From Deltaproteobacteria bacterium (lineage in GTDB: Bacteria; Myxococcota_A; Polyangia; JAAYKL01), in NCBI GenBank assembly GCA_028713995.1, contig JAQTNF010000035.1:1-40910 (forward strand): a stretch of 40,910 bases of DNA, written 5' to 3'. Each line of letters starts with the position of its first letter. The first letter of the stretch is position 1. Shown in pieces: positions 17,381 to 25,955 of the stretch. Below the pieces are notes generated by a model. The model was not told the origin of the DNA and did not search any database. It saw only the letters and a program-made list of their open reading frames with translations. The translations under genes were made by a program, and so were the position numbers.

Positions 17381-17953
17381 ATGATGGACTTCGCGAATTT
17401 CGTCACGCGGCTTGAGGCGGTTGCGGCCCGCGGCCGGATCATGATCCACCGGCCCGACCTCACGCCCTCGGCCGTGCTCGTGCCCGTGGTCGAGCGCGAC
17501 GGTGCGCCCTCGCTCATCCTCACGCGGCGAACCATGAAGGTGGCCGCGCACAAGGGCGAGATCTCGTTTCCTGGCGGCGTGCGCGAGCCCGAGGATCGCG
17601 ACGCGGTGGCCACGGCCCTGCGGGAGAGCCGCGAGGAGATCGGGCTCGATCCGGGCGCCGTGCGCGTGCTCGGGCCGCTCGACGACATGGCGACCACCAC
17701 GGGCTTCGTCATCACGCCGGTGCTCGGCATCGTGCGGCCGGACGCGGCGCTCGCGCCCGAGCCGGTGGAAGTTGCGGAGGTGGTCGAGGCGCCCTTCGCG
17801 GACCTCATGGACCCGGCGCGGCACGAGCTCGTCACCGAGGAGTTCGACGGCGCGAGCGTGCGCTACCACCGCTACCGCGTGGCGGGCCTCGACATCTGGG
17901 GCGCGACCGCGTGGATCATCCACAGGCTGCTCGTCGCGTTCGAGGAGGCTTGA
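17381..17953 (+). CDS. Nudix hydrolase, CoA pyrophosphatase type
   Basis: This 190-residue protein has a preface motif LILTRRTMKVAAHKGEISF running into FPGG, then a Nudix box (GG-x5-D, RESREEIGL). The TRR...H.G..SFPGG signature belongs to the UPF0035/NudL group that splits coenzyme A into 4'-phosphopantetheine and 3',5'-ADP. The start is either of two adjacent ATGs (17381 or 17384), two bases after the LDLa lipoprotein stop, with only a weak GAAG site. It may therefore depend on translation of the upstream gene, although the two products look functionally unrelated. Confidence 0.88.
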   Translation: MMDFANFVTRLEAVAARGRIMIHRPDLTPSAVLVPVVERDGAPSLILTRRTMKVAAHKGEISFPGGVREPEDRDAVATALRESREEIGLDPGAVRVLGPLDDMATTTGFVITPVLGIVRPDAALAPEPVEVAEVVEAPFADLMDPARHELVTEEFDGASVRYHRYRVAGLDIWGATAWIIHRLLVAFEEA

Positions 17954-17991
17954 GCTCGACATCATCTCGGCAGGAAGAGGACGGCCGCGGG

Positions 17992-19257
17992 CTACTGGCC
18001 TGACTTGACGATCCTGACCTCAAGGGACTCGACCTGGCCGCAGTCCTTGAGGACGAGCGTGCCGTCCGCCGCGAGCTTCTGCTTGGCGATGGGCTCGGTC
18101 TTGCACTCGCCGACGAGGTCGTCGCTCGCCGCGTCCTTGTCGAACACCATGAAGTGCAGCCGGTCCGTGTCCTTGAGGACCTCGGAGCCCTTGTAGCTCC
18201 ACACGGGCTGCTGGTTGTCCTTGACCACCGGCGTGGTGGCGAACGGCTTGGGCGACACGTACCCGTTCACGTAGACCTCGACGAACGGATCCGCGGGCTT
18301 GCCCACGAACGCGTCCCAGCTCGAGCCGTCCTTCTTCTTGTCGCGGATCTTGGCCTTCACCACCTCGACCGAGTACAGGGCCTGGGGCACGCCGGGTTTG
18401 GCTCCGCCGCTCACGCCCCCCGCGCCGCCGGTGCCGGTGCCGCCCGCGCCGCCGGTGCCGCTCGCGGGTTGCAGGGACCGCAGGCCGATCTCGGCCAGGA
18501 AGACCTGACCGAAGTCCTCCTTGGTGCCGAGGATCGTGATCCGGTCCTGGCCCGCCGCGAGCCGCTTCAAGGGCGCGAGGATGATCTGGCCGATCTTCTC
18601 GTCGCCGGCGTCGTCCTGATCCCAGACGCTGATGGCGCACTGATCGTTGACGTCGAGGGACATCTCCTTCTTGGCGTTGTCCCACTTGGCCACGAGACGG
18701 TTCCAGCCGGCGTTGGCCGGGGCCAGGATGCGCTGGCCGTTGCCGCAGTCGATGTGCGCGAACACGTCGGGCAGGGACTCGGTGGACTTGAGCGCCTTCA
18801 GCGCGATCTCGAGACCCTTGGCCGCGAGCTCGAACTCGGTCGCGCCGCCGCCGCCCACCTGCGAGGCCACGCCGGCCGCGGCCTGGTTGGCGTTGGCGCT
18901 GCACTCGTCCCAGCACGAGCCGTCGTCCTTGATGGGCAGCACCATCACCTTGTTGATGGAGACCACGTACTTCTGCGGGTTGCGGCTGCCCGTGTTGGCG
19001 GGTGGCGTGGGGAACTTGGCCTTCTCGGCCTTGGGCGCGGACGGCTCCTCCTTGGGTGGAGCGGTCTCCTCCTTGGGCGGGGTCACGGGCTTCGCGGCCT
19101 CACCGGCGCCGCCCTGCTCGCCGGGCGCCATGGTCGCGGGCGCCGGGCCCGGGTTCGCCGTGACGAGCCCGCCGTCCACCGTGAGCTCGGCCACCTCGGG
19201 CTTCTGGGCGCCGCAGCCGGCGAGGAGCAGGATTGCGAGCAACGCGATTCGTTTCAT
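17992..19257 (-). CDS. Lipoprotein with two C2-like domains
   Basis: This 421-residue protein has a clear lipobox LLAGC (C15). A Pro/Glu/Lys-rich linker (about 45-90) leads to two beta-rich domains. The first (about 95-265) has KDDGSCWDECSA, AISVWDQDDAGDEKIG. A Gly-rich spacer (about 270-295) separates it from the second (about 298-421), which has KDGSSWDAFVGKPADPFVEVYVNG and HFMVFDKDAASDDLVG. The DPFVEVYV and D.D...DD.(I/V)G patterns match C2 domains, with acidic loops suited to calcium. The two domains share the W-D motif, implying internal duplication. AAGGAGG precedes the ATG. Probable outer-membrane or surface location. Function unknown. Confidence 0.78.
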   Translation of the reverse strand: MKRIALLAILLLAGCGAQKPEVAELTVDGGLVTANPGPAPATMAPGEQGGAGEAAKPVTPPKEETAPPKEEPSAPKAEKAKFPTPPANTGSRNPQKYVVSINKVMVLPIKDDGSCWDECSANANQAAAGVASQVGGGGATEFELAAKGLEIALKALKSTESLPDVFAHIDCGNGQRILAPANAGWNRLVAKWDNAKKEMSLDVNDQCAISVWDQDDAGDEKIGQIILAPLKRLAAGQDRITILGTKEDFGQVFLAEIGLRSLQPASGTGGAGGTGTGGAGGVSGGAKPGVPQALYSVEVVKAKIRDKKKDGSSWDAFVGKPADPFVEVYVNGYVSPKPFATTPVVKDNQQPVWSYKGSEVLKDTDRLHFMVFDKDAASDDLVGECKTEPIAKQKLAADGTLVLKDCGQVESLEVRIVKSGQ

Positions 19258-19379
19258 GACGTCCTCCTTGGAAGCCCCCGCCCCTCCGCGGGCGGGACGC
19301 CTGCCGCATCATGCCCCGAACGCGGGTCAATTGCCAGCAAACGGGTGGCGCCGGGATGGCTTCGGCCGGACGAGGGCTC

Positions 19380-20462
19380 CTAGCCGCAATTCGGCTTGTC
19401 GTTTTTGGGATCGAGCGGCTTGACCGCGTTCGAGTCGCAGGCCTCCTCGTTCTCGTCGCAGTCCGTGAGCGCCATCACATCCTTGCACGTGGCGCCGTCG
19501 GGCAGGCGCACCATCTTGAAGTACTGGTGCTTGGGGCAGTTCTCCGAGACCGTGCCCGGGCTGCTCGCGCCGCACACGGCGTCGCTCGCGGCGACCACCG
19601 TCTGCTCTGAGAAGTTGTCGGTAATGGGCCCGGCGATGGTGTCCGCGTCGACCACGGCGCCGTTGAGCTTGGCCCACCAGCGCTGGGTCGAGTAGATCTC
19701 GCAGTTGAGCACTCCGGACAGGACGTTGGTCATGCCCGCGTGCCCGTCGTCGTCCTGGTCGCAGCTCTTGCCGTTGCAGGCGCCGCTGCACGGGGTGGAG
19801 TCGTTCGGCTTCGACGAACCGATGCCGGGCAGCTTGTCGCAGGTCGAGTCGGTCTTGGGGTTGCACTCTCCGTTGCACAGGTTCGCACCGCGCACCTCGT
19901 AGACCGTGTCCGAGACCCACGGCGACCCGGGCGCATCCGATGCCACGGTCACGTGCCGCTCGATGGCGTTCACGTGATCGATGAAGGATTTCGGTACGAT
20001 CGACTTGTTGAGCCACGTTTCGAGCTTGAGCTTGATGCTGCACAGCTTCTCCCTGGCCGTGACGTGCCCGTGCCCGTCGCTCATCATCTCGACCAGATAC
20101 CAGTTGCGCGACGCGACCCACTGCGTGTTGAGCAGCGGGATCCCCATCTGCACGATGGTCACGTTCACGAGCGAGGCCCACAGGCCCTCGAACGCGGCCG
20201 CCGGATCTTTCTCGGTGCCCGTGTCCGTGCCTGCCTCGGCCGAGCCGTCCTCGCCGCCATCCTCGCCGCCGTCCGCACCGCCGTCCGTGTCGCTGCCCGT
20301 GTCGCTGTCCGTGTCGCCGTCCGTGTCGCTGTCCGTGTCACCACTCGCGTCGTCACCGAACCCGCCGTCCGACGGGTTTCCCAGCTCGGAGCCGCCGCAC
20401 CCGGGACCGGCCAGGGCAAGGCCGGCGACCGCGATGAACAACCAAGATACTCCGCGCCCCAT
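19380..20462 (-). CDS. Asp-linker lipoprotein encoded after the FadL-like porin
   Basis: This 360-residue protein has a signal peptide ending in AGPGC (C22 predicted anchor). Residues 23-84 are Gly/Asp-rich with D-[ST]-D repeats. The remaining 270 residues form one domain with several Cys (GANLCNGECNPKT, TPCSGACNGKSCD) and an EF-hand-like acidic loop DQDDDGHAG. No catalytic motif is recognised. An AGGAGG site lies upstream of the ATG. It starts 28 bases after the stop of the FadL-like gene on the same strand, so the two are likely one operon and this lipoprotein may act at the outer membrane with the porin. Confidence 0.72.
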   Translation of the reverse strand: MGRGVSWLFIAVAGLALAGPGCGGSELGNPSDGGFGDDASGDTDSDTDGDTDSDTGSDTDGGADGGEDGGEDGSAEAGTDTGTEKDPAAAFEGLWASLVNVTIVQMGIPLLNTQWVASRNWYLVEMMSDGHGHVTAREKLCSIKLKLETWLNKSIVPKSFIDHVNAIERHVTVASDAPGSPWVSDTVYEVRGANLCNGECNPKTDSTCDKLPGIGSSKPNDSTPCSGACNGKSCDQDDDGHAGMTNVLSGVLNCEIYSTQRWWAKLNGAVVDADTIAGPITDNFSEQTVVAASDAVCGASSPGTVSENCPKHQYFKMVRLPDGATCKDVMALTDCDENEEACDSNAVKPLDPKNDKPNCG

Positions 20463-20490
20463 CTCGCGCCTCCTGTCTATCGCCTCGCGA

Positions 20491-22038
20491 TCAGTCGAAT
20501 TCCGTCCCGAGCATCAGGCTCGCGTTGAACACCACGCCGCCGAAGCCGTAGCCCGGGAATCCCGGGTTGTTGGTCTGCAGGCCCTTGGCGCCGGCCAGCG
20601 GTTCGTCGTTGTAGTCGGTCACCGTGGAGGGGACCTCGTCGACGATGCCGCCGTCCTTGGCCGGTTTATCCTCCTTGTTCACCGTGAGCTCGAGCATCTG
20701 CCACACCTGGCCCGCCACGTCGATCGTGAAGACCTGCCTGCGGATCTGGAACCTGAAGCCCGCGCCCAGGGAGTACAGGACGAGATCGTTGTCCACGTAG
20801 TTGTAGCGCCCGGTCTGCTCCGGCATGGGCGACGGGAAGAAGCCCGCGCCGGCCCGCAACGCCGCGAAATCGGTCACGCGCCACTCCACCCCGCCGCGCG
20901 CGGTCCACACGTCCTCGAAGCCCGGATCCGTCCATCCGTCCCCGGAAGCGGGCTCGCTCCCGTCGGACGAGCCGGGCGTCGGGTGGGTGTAGCCGTTGCC
21001 GTGCCGGTCGAGGTACTGCGACCATTGCTCCCAGGCCCCGCTCGCTTCGATCGAGAACGGGCCGATCTCGTAGGCCGCGGCGAGCGCCACCTGGCGCGGA
21101 TCGTAGCCGAGCACGAACCTGTGGTGCTGCAGGAACTCCTTCTGGACCTCGTTCGAGCCCGCGATGGGGCGCTCGCCGTTCCAGATGCGAAGCCGCACGT
21201 CCATCTTCACGTCGGTGTAGGAATAGTGGCTGTACACGGCGCCGAAGCGCAGGCCGATGGGCGTGCGGAAGGCCACGCCCGCGATGGGGCGCACGGCCGG
21301 GGTCACGTCGGCCGACGAGTTCACGTATGAATACTCCCACTCCGAGCCCTCGGGCATGTAGAGCGCGGCGCCCATGCCCATGGTCAAATCGACGCGCACG
21401 GCGAGCCCGAGCGAGAGCCAGTCGAGTGGAGCGTAGGACGCGGCCGGGGTGATGGTCATCACGCCGTCGAACTCGCCGAAGCGCTCGAAGTGCAGGCGGT
21501 TCGAGAAGTGCTGCTCGCGCTCGTCGTTGTACCAGGTCTCGTACTTGACGACGGACGGCACGGGCGCCGTGAAGCCGGCCCCGATGCGCAGCCCCGGCAC
21601 GCCGAACGAACCGATGGCGGCCAGGCTGAGCAGGTACGTGCCGGGCAGTTCCTTCGTCGCGCCCCGCTCGCGCGACAGCATGCTCGTGGGCACGGGCCGA
21701 TCCTGGCCCCATCCGTCTGGCCGCGTCTCGTAGATCGAGTCGGGCACGTCGTACTTGGGATCGCGCTTCATGGGGTCGATCGAAAGCCAGTTCTGCGCGG
21801 CCGAGATCGTGAGCCACACACCGGAGGGCGAGAACGACATGAGCGACGGGTTGACGAGCAGGTTGCCGGGGCCGGTGCCGAGCGCCGCGCCGCCGCCGCC
21901 CATGGCCGCGTTGCGCGCGTCCGTGCCGAACCAGCGGACCGGAGAGCCGGCCCTCGCCGTGCGGAGAGCGCCGGCCAGGACGACGGCCGCCGTGAGGAAG
22001 AAAGCGACGAGGAATCGCGTCCGCTGCGTGTGTTCCAC
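20491..22038 (-). CDS. FadL/OmpP1-like outer-membrane channel
   Basis: This 515-residue protein starts at a GTG behind AAGGAG. A signal peptide of about 30 residues ends near TARAG. The mature N-terminus has the FadL-family layout GTDARNAAMGGGGAALGTGP, then NPSLMSF. The body alternates hydrophobic/polar beta strands rich in Tyr, Trp and Gly (GLALRVDL-like strands, GVAFRTPIGLRFG, YSLGAGFRF), and it ends in a strand finishing LMLGTEFD; a terminal Phe is usual for BAM substrates but here Asp follows it. FadL proteins move hydrophobic compounds across the outer membrane; the substrate here is unknown. An acidic loop with SSDGSEPASGDG is unusual. Gene order puts it upstream of the Asp-linker lipoprotein. 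Confidence 0.8.
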   Translation of the reverse strand: MEHTQRTRFLVAFFLTAAVVLAGALRTARAGSPVRWFGTDARNAAMGGGGAALGTGPGNLLVNPSLMSFSPSGVWLTISAAQNWLSIDPMKRDPKYDVPDSIYETRPDGWGQDRPVPTSMLSRERGATKELPGTYLLSLAAIGSFGVPGLRIGAGFTAPVPSVVKYETWYNDEREQHFSNRLHFERFGEFDGVMTITPAASYAPLDWLSLGLAVRVDLTMGMGAALYMPEGSEWEYSYVNSSADVTPAVRPIAGVAFRTPIGLRFGAVYSHYSYTDVKMDVRLRIWNGERPIAGSNEVQKEFLQHHRFVLGYDPRQVALAAAYEIGPFSIEASGAWEQWSQYLDRHGNGYTHPTPGSSDGSEPASGDGWTDPGFEDVWTARGGVEWRVTDFAALRAGAGFFPSPMPEQTGRYNYVDNDLVLYSLGAGFRFQIRRQVFTIDVAGQVWQMLELTVNKEDKPAKDGGIVDEVPSTVTDYNDEPLAGAKGLQTNNPGFPGYGFGGVVFNASLMLGTEFD

Positions 22039-22228
22039 CCCTGAGCTCCTTGTCCTGCCCCGGTCCGTATGACGCGCGTTTCTACCACACTAATTTTCTT
22101 CGGCCATACTGGATAACGCCTTTTTATCTCCTGGCGGGGAGGGTTGCACAGGAGTCGGGCCTGGACCTAAAATGCCGCCACAGACCACGAACGGGTATAG
22201 AGATCAAGACAGCAGGAGGGAAAAAGCC

Positions 22229-22915
22229 ATGGAGATGGACGGCAAGCGCATCCTGATCTTCGCGCCGCGGCGGAACACCGGCTCGAAGAAGGACGCCACG
22301 GGCGCCTTTCAGCCCGAGGCCGGGGCGTTCGCGAAGCGCCACGGGATACCCAAGCGGCGGATAGTTCTTGTCGACAACGCCATGTCGAAACCGGCGATGC
22401 GAAAAGAGGTGCTCGCGGGGATCGAGACCGCAAAGGCGGACGCCGAAGGCGGGCTCTGCGCGCTGGCGTTCTTCTGCCACGGGATGGGTCAGAGCATCCA
22501 GTTCGGCTTCGACACCGGGAACGTGAGCAGGCTCGCGTCGGCGATCGCGGGACGCAAGGACGTGATCGTGGTCCTGTACGCCTGCAACACGGCCAAGGGC
22601 ATCACCACGGCCGAGGACCTGGCCGGGTTCGGCGGGGACGGCGGGTTCGCGGACGGCCTGCGTGACGCCCTGTGCCGGAACGGCGCCGTGGATTGCCAGG
22701 TGGACGCCCACACCACGGCCGGGCACACGACCATGAACCCATACGTGCGCAGGTTTGAGGGCATGGGGAGCACCGTGGGCGGGGCGGGGGGATTCTACAT
22801 CCTGAGCCCGACGACCAAGCCGCTTTGGAAGAAGTGGCGCGACGCGCTGCGCAGCACGAACCTGCGATACGACTTCCCGTTCATGTCCGTGGCCGACATC
22901 CACGCGGCTCTGTGA
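22229..22915 (+). CDS. Caspase-fold-like protein with His/Cys dyad, function unknown
   Basis: This 228-residue protein starts at the ATG at 22229 behind AGGAGGG. It has no signal peptide or membrane helix, so it is cytoplasmic. Two hydrophobic strands end in candidate catalytic residues: LCALAFFCHG (H84) and VIVVLYACNTA (C119). This His-then-Cys arrangement, each at the end of a core strand, fits clan CD cysteine peptidases (caspase, CHAT, gingipain). A further conserved-looking block is DGGFADGLRDALC and HTTAGHTT. At about 25 kDa it would be a bare catalytic domain with no sensor or death-fold partner. I do not recognise a named family and cannot exclude a non-peptidase alpha/beta fold. It borders the disturbed SNF2/AbiEii stretch. 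Confidence 0.7.
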   Translation: MEMDGKRILIFAPRRNTGSKKDATGAFQPEAGAFAKRHGIPKRRIVLVDNAMSKPAMRKEVLAGIETAKADAEGGLCALAFFCHGMGQSIQFGFDTGNVSRLASAIAGRKDVIVVLYACNTAKGITTAEDLAGFGGDGGFADGLRDALCRNGAVDCQVDAHTTAGHTTMNPYVRRFEGMGSTVGGAGGFYILSPTTKPLWKKWRDALRSTNLRYDFPFMSVADIHAAL

Positions 22916-22995
22916 GTCCTGCAAACAAGGCGGAAAAACGGCCTCGCAGTAACGCGAGAGACCGCCAGGACCATCAACGCGCTCCTGGTATCGCG

Positions 22996-23379
22996 TCAGC
23001 CGTCTCCCGGGTCGGAAGTCCGCTTCACGAACCCGACATCGGTGGATTCGAATCCCAGATCCTCGACGAGGTGTCGGAAGGTGGCGTAGAGCACCTCGCT
23101 GTCGGCCAATCCCAGTTCGTAGGCCGTGAGCACGGCCCGAAAGGCCTCGCGCACCAGCCGCACCTCGAGCACCTTCACGTAGCGCTCCGTCTTTGCCTCA
23201 CGCAGCCGGAACAGCATTGCGTTGACACGGGCGCGGATGGCCTCCTCGAGCCGCTGGGGGATGCTGTCCGGCAGTGCCGGGATTGCGAGACCCTCGATGA
23301 AATCGTCGGAGTAGTTCGACAGCGTCGCGTTCGGTGATCGGCGCTCCCGGGGCTCCAATCTGTCGCTCCTCTTGCCCAT
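22996..23379 (-). CDS. Hypothetical 127-residue helical protein
   Basis: The start is the ATG at 23379, with GGAGG five bases upstream. The same frame runs further upstream without a stop, so this gene can be mistaken for the tail of the SNF2 gene, but that gene's own frame ends at 23612. The N-terminus is basic (MGKRSDRLEPRERR). The rest is amphipathic helix (RLEEAIRARVNAMLFRLRE, VREAFRAVLTAYELG). No cysteines, signal peptide or recognised domain. It could be an accessory or DNA-associated protein. No function is assigned. Confidence 0.6.
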   Translation of the reverse strand: MGKRSDRLEPRERRSPNATLSNYSDDFIEGLAIPALPDSIPQRLEEAIRARVNAMLFRLREAKTERYVKVLEVRLVREAFRAVLTAYELGLADSEVLYATFRHLVEDLGFESTDVGFVKRTSDPGDG

Positions 23380-23611
23380 GACGTCCTCCGACGATCTCTC
23401 CGCCTGCCGAGTCATGCGCAGCAGGCCCGTCACACCGCGCGACGGAAGAAACATCGATACCTTGCATTCTATTGCATGTTCATGACGCAGCAAGGCCGCG
23501 ATCGGCACCTGGTGAAGAAGCTCGGCCACCGGATCCAGGAACTGGCCGAGGGCGACCTCTCGGGCAAGATCAATCGCCCTTGTCGCCTTCGAAATGCGAC
23601 CCGCAGAAGGA

Positions 23612-25573
23612 CTACGCCGAGATCGCCGTCCGCCCGGTCGCGTTGAAGAGCGAGGCGAGCGAGGAGGCGAGCGCGTCGATCGCCGCCGCGTCCGGCAGGG
23701 TGACCGCGAACCTGACTCGGCCGTCCTCGCCCGTTTCGAAGCAGTCGCCGAGGCTCGTGCGAATGGATCCCGCGAGCGCCGCCGCGCGCGCATCTCCTCG
23801 ATGTTGCTGACGAGGCTCACGGATTCGACCTGCGACTCCGAGTCGAGCGCCGCGAGCGACAGGTCGCGTTTCGCCGCGAGGGTCGCGAGAAGGTTCTCTT
23901 CGATGGTCTGCTCGGTGATGAGCACGAACACCTGAACGCTGCGCTCCTGGCCCATGCGGTGTGCGCGGCCGATCCGCTGCTCGAGCACCGCCGGGTTCCA
24001 CGGCAGGTCGACGTTGATGACGGTGTTCGCGGCCTGGAGGTTCAAGCCCGTGGAGCCGGCGTTCGTCGTGATGAAGGCGCGGCACTTCGGATCTTTGCGG
24101 AACGTGTCCACGAGCGGCTCGCGCTGCTTCTGCGGCACCGAGCCGTCGAGGCGGACGTAGCCCAGATCGTGCTTGTCGAGCAGCGGCTCGATGAGATCGA
24201 GCATCGTCGTCCACTCGGAGAACAGGACGATCTTGCGGTCCTCCTCCTCGGCGAGCCGTTCGAGAAGGCGGTCGAGCTCCTCGAGCTTGCTCGAGCACCC
24301 GGGCGCCTGCTTGGTCACGAGGAACGTGCCGTCGGCCGCCATGCGGCACATGAGCAGCGCCTTGCGCAGCCGGAGCATATCCATCTCGGTGAGGAAACTC
24401 TTGCGAATGATCGAGCTCACGACGCGCATCTGCCCGGCGTGGATGTCGAGCTGCTCGTCGGTGGGCGCGATGCGCACGAACTCCACGATGGAGAAGAGGT
24501 CGTCGAGTCGGTTCTCGAGCGGCGTGCCCGTGAGCACGAGCGCGAACGGCGACTTGAGGCCCTTGATGACGCGGCTCGTGCGCGTCTCCCAGTTCTTGAT
24601 GCGCTGTCCCTCGTCCAGGATGATGAGATCCCAGCTCGCGGTCTCGATCACCTCGATGTCGCGCATCACCTGCTCGTAGTTGCAGATCGTGAAAAACGCG
24701 CCACCCGCGTACTGCACCGAACGTTCCACGGCCGAGCCCACGACGATCTCGGCGCTCCGGGACGAGAACCTTTGCGCCTCGGAACGCCACTGCGACTTGA
24801 GCGACGCCAGGCACACGACGAGCACGCGCCTCACCGCGCCCTCGCGGGCGAGCAGCTCGGCCGCGCCCACGCCCTGGATCGTCTTGCCGAGGCCCATGTC
24901 GTCTGCGAGGACCGCGCGCCCCGCGCTCGCGGCGAACGCGACGCCGTCGAGTTGGTACGGCAGGAGCTCCACGGCGAGGAGATCGCGCCTGAGAGGATGG
25001 GACGCAGGGTCTTCCCGGATCTCCGCGGCCAACCGCTCGAGTCGAGCCCTGACGAGCTGCTGTTCGATGTACTCCTCGGCGTCCGGGTGGACGATGACGT
25101 CGCAGCCGAGCGCCTCGAGCTTCTCCACCGCGGCGATGAGGCCGCGGACGTCCTCGATATGCCCTTTGAGATAGGGCCGCGCGAGCTTCGCGGCCTCGGC
25201 CTTTACGCCTTCGGGCGCGAGCAGACCGAGCTCCATCTGTTCGCCGTAGCGCAGATGCACCGCGAAGCGCGTGCGGACGTACGGCGTGTTTCGTACCTCG
25301 GCCGGAAAGCGCCGGCGCACCTTGGAAGCGACGTGGATCACGTGCTTGCACGTGCCGAGCGTGTTCTTGCGGAAATCCGGGCAGGAGCAGTACGACTCGC
25401 CGGGCTCCCACCCGCGCAGCGCCACGCGGTACGTCCTGCCCGACGCCTTGTTCGTCACGAGGTAGTCGGTCCACTGCGTGCCGGGTTCGGCGGAGGAGAC
25501 GGCACGCGGCGGTGAACGTCAATCGGGACAGCCTGTCCTTGAGCGTGAGCTCCGAGCTCTTCTTGGTCGTCAT
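23612..25573 (-). pseudogene. SWIM zinc-finger SNF2-family helicase, frameshifted twice
   Basis: The reading starts at 25573 (MTTKKSSELTLKDRLSRLTF) and breaks between about 25527 and 25480. It continues in another frame through a SWIM finger (CSCPDF, then GTCKH) and SNF2/helicase motifs: ADDMGLGKTIQG (Walker A), ILDEGQRIKNW (DEGQ box), LTGTPLENR, GSTGLNLQAANTV and IGRAHRMGQ. A second shift in a GCGCGCGGCGGCG run near 23775-23795 returns it to the first frame for the C-terminus, ending at 23612. SIVEFV also joins directly to RIAPTDEQL, where homologues have about 70 more residues, implying an in-frame deletion. SNF2 proteins of this kind are ATP-driven DNA translocases found in many bacteria, sometimes in defence islands. 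Sequencing error is possible for the shifts. Confidence 0.8.
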
Positions 25574-25622
25574 CGCCGGGAACCTCCTGTGGACATGGCA
25601 TCACCGCATCATGGGTTCTGTT

Positions 25623-25812
25623 TCACTCGTCCTCGTCGAAATGCCGAAGCGCTTCCTCAGCAACGCGTCCCCGTCGCCCGACTGCTCGAGCGCTACCGCG
25701 TTCCAGATGCCTACGCCGATCAAGATCGCAGAAATCCTTCATCCGGCTGTTCGCCATGCCGAGCTGGACCATCGCCTCGAGCGTCTCTCACGCCTCCGGA
25801 GACGCCGTATGC
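25623..25812 (-). pseudogene. Relic of an AbiEii/AbiGii-type nucleotidyltransferase toxin gene
   Basis: The stretch of about 380 bases between the SNF2 start and the CysQ-like gene has no intact gene. On the minus strand, bases 25722-25780 encode EAMVQLGMANSRMKDF followed by CDL, which matches my memory of the C-terminal part of AbiEii toxins (E-A-M-V-x-L-G-x-x-N-S-R-M-K-D-F-Y-D-L). A TGA interrupts the frame just before (after SPEA), and the downstream half is scrambled. Only a decayed fragment remains; no antitoxin gene is visible. The rest of the interval shows nothing recognisable. Confidence 0.6.
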
Positions 25813-25955
25813 GCCCGATCACGCCTCGAACGATTACATGAAGTGAAGAATCGACAAACGCGGCCCGAACTCTTGAGGTCAGTCAGCACACTCCTCGAAT
25901 CCGGTCTGGCGAATTTCCCGACAGGCTCCTAGGATGCCGCCACGGAGGTGACGCC

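Noticed and set aside
23482-23646. 54-codon plus-strand frame starting MTQQGRDRHLVKKLGH
   Set aside because: No ribosome site, overlaps the SNF2 3' end on the other strand, and the C-terminal half is Arg-rich shadow-like sequence. Possibly a gene remnant, but not supportable.
25512-25841. 109-codon plus-strand frame between the SNF2 and CysQ-like genes
   Set aside because: No recognisable protein, no ribosome site; the antisense strand shows an AbiEii relic instead.
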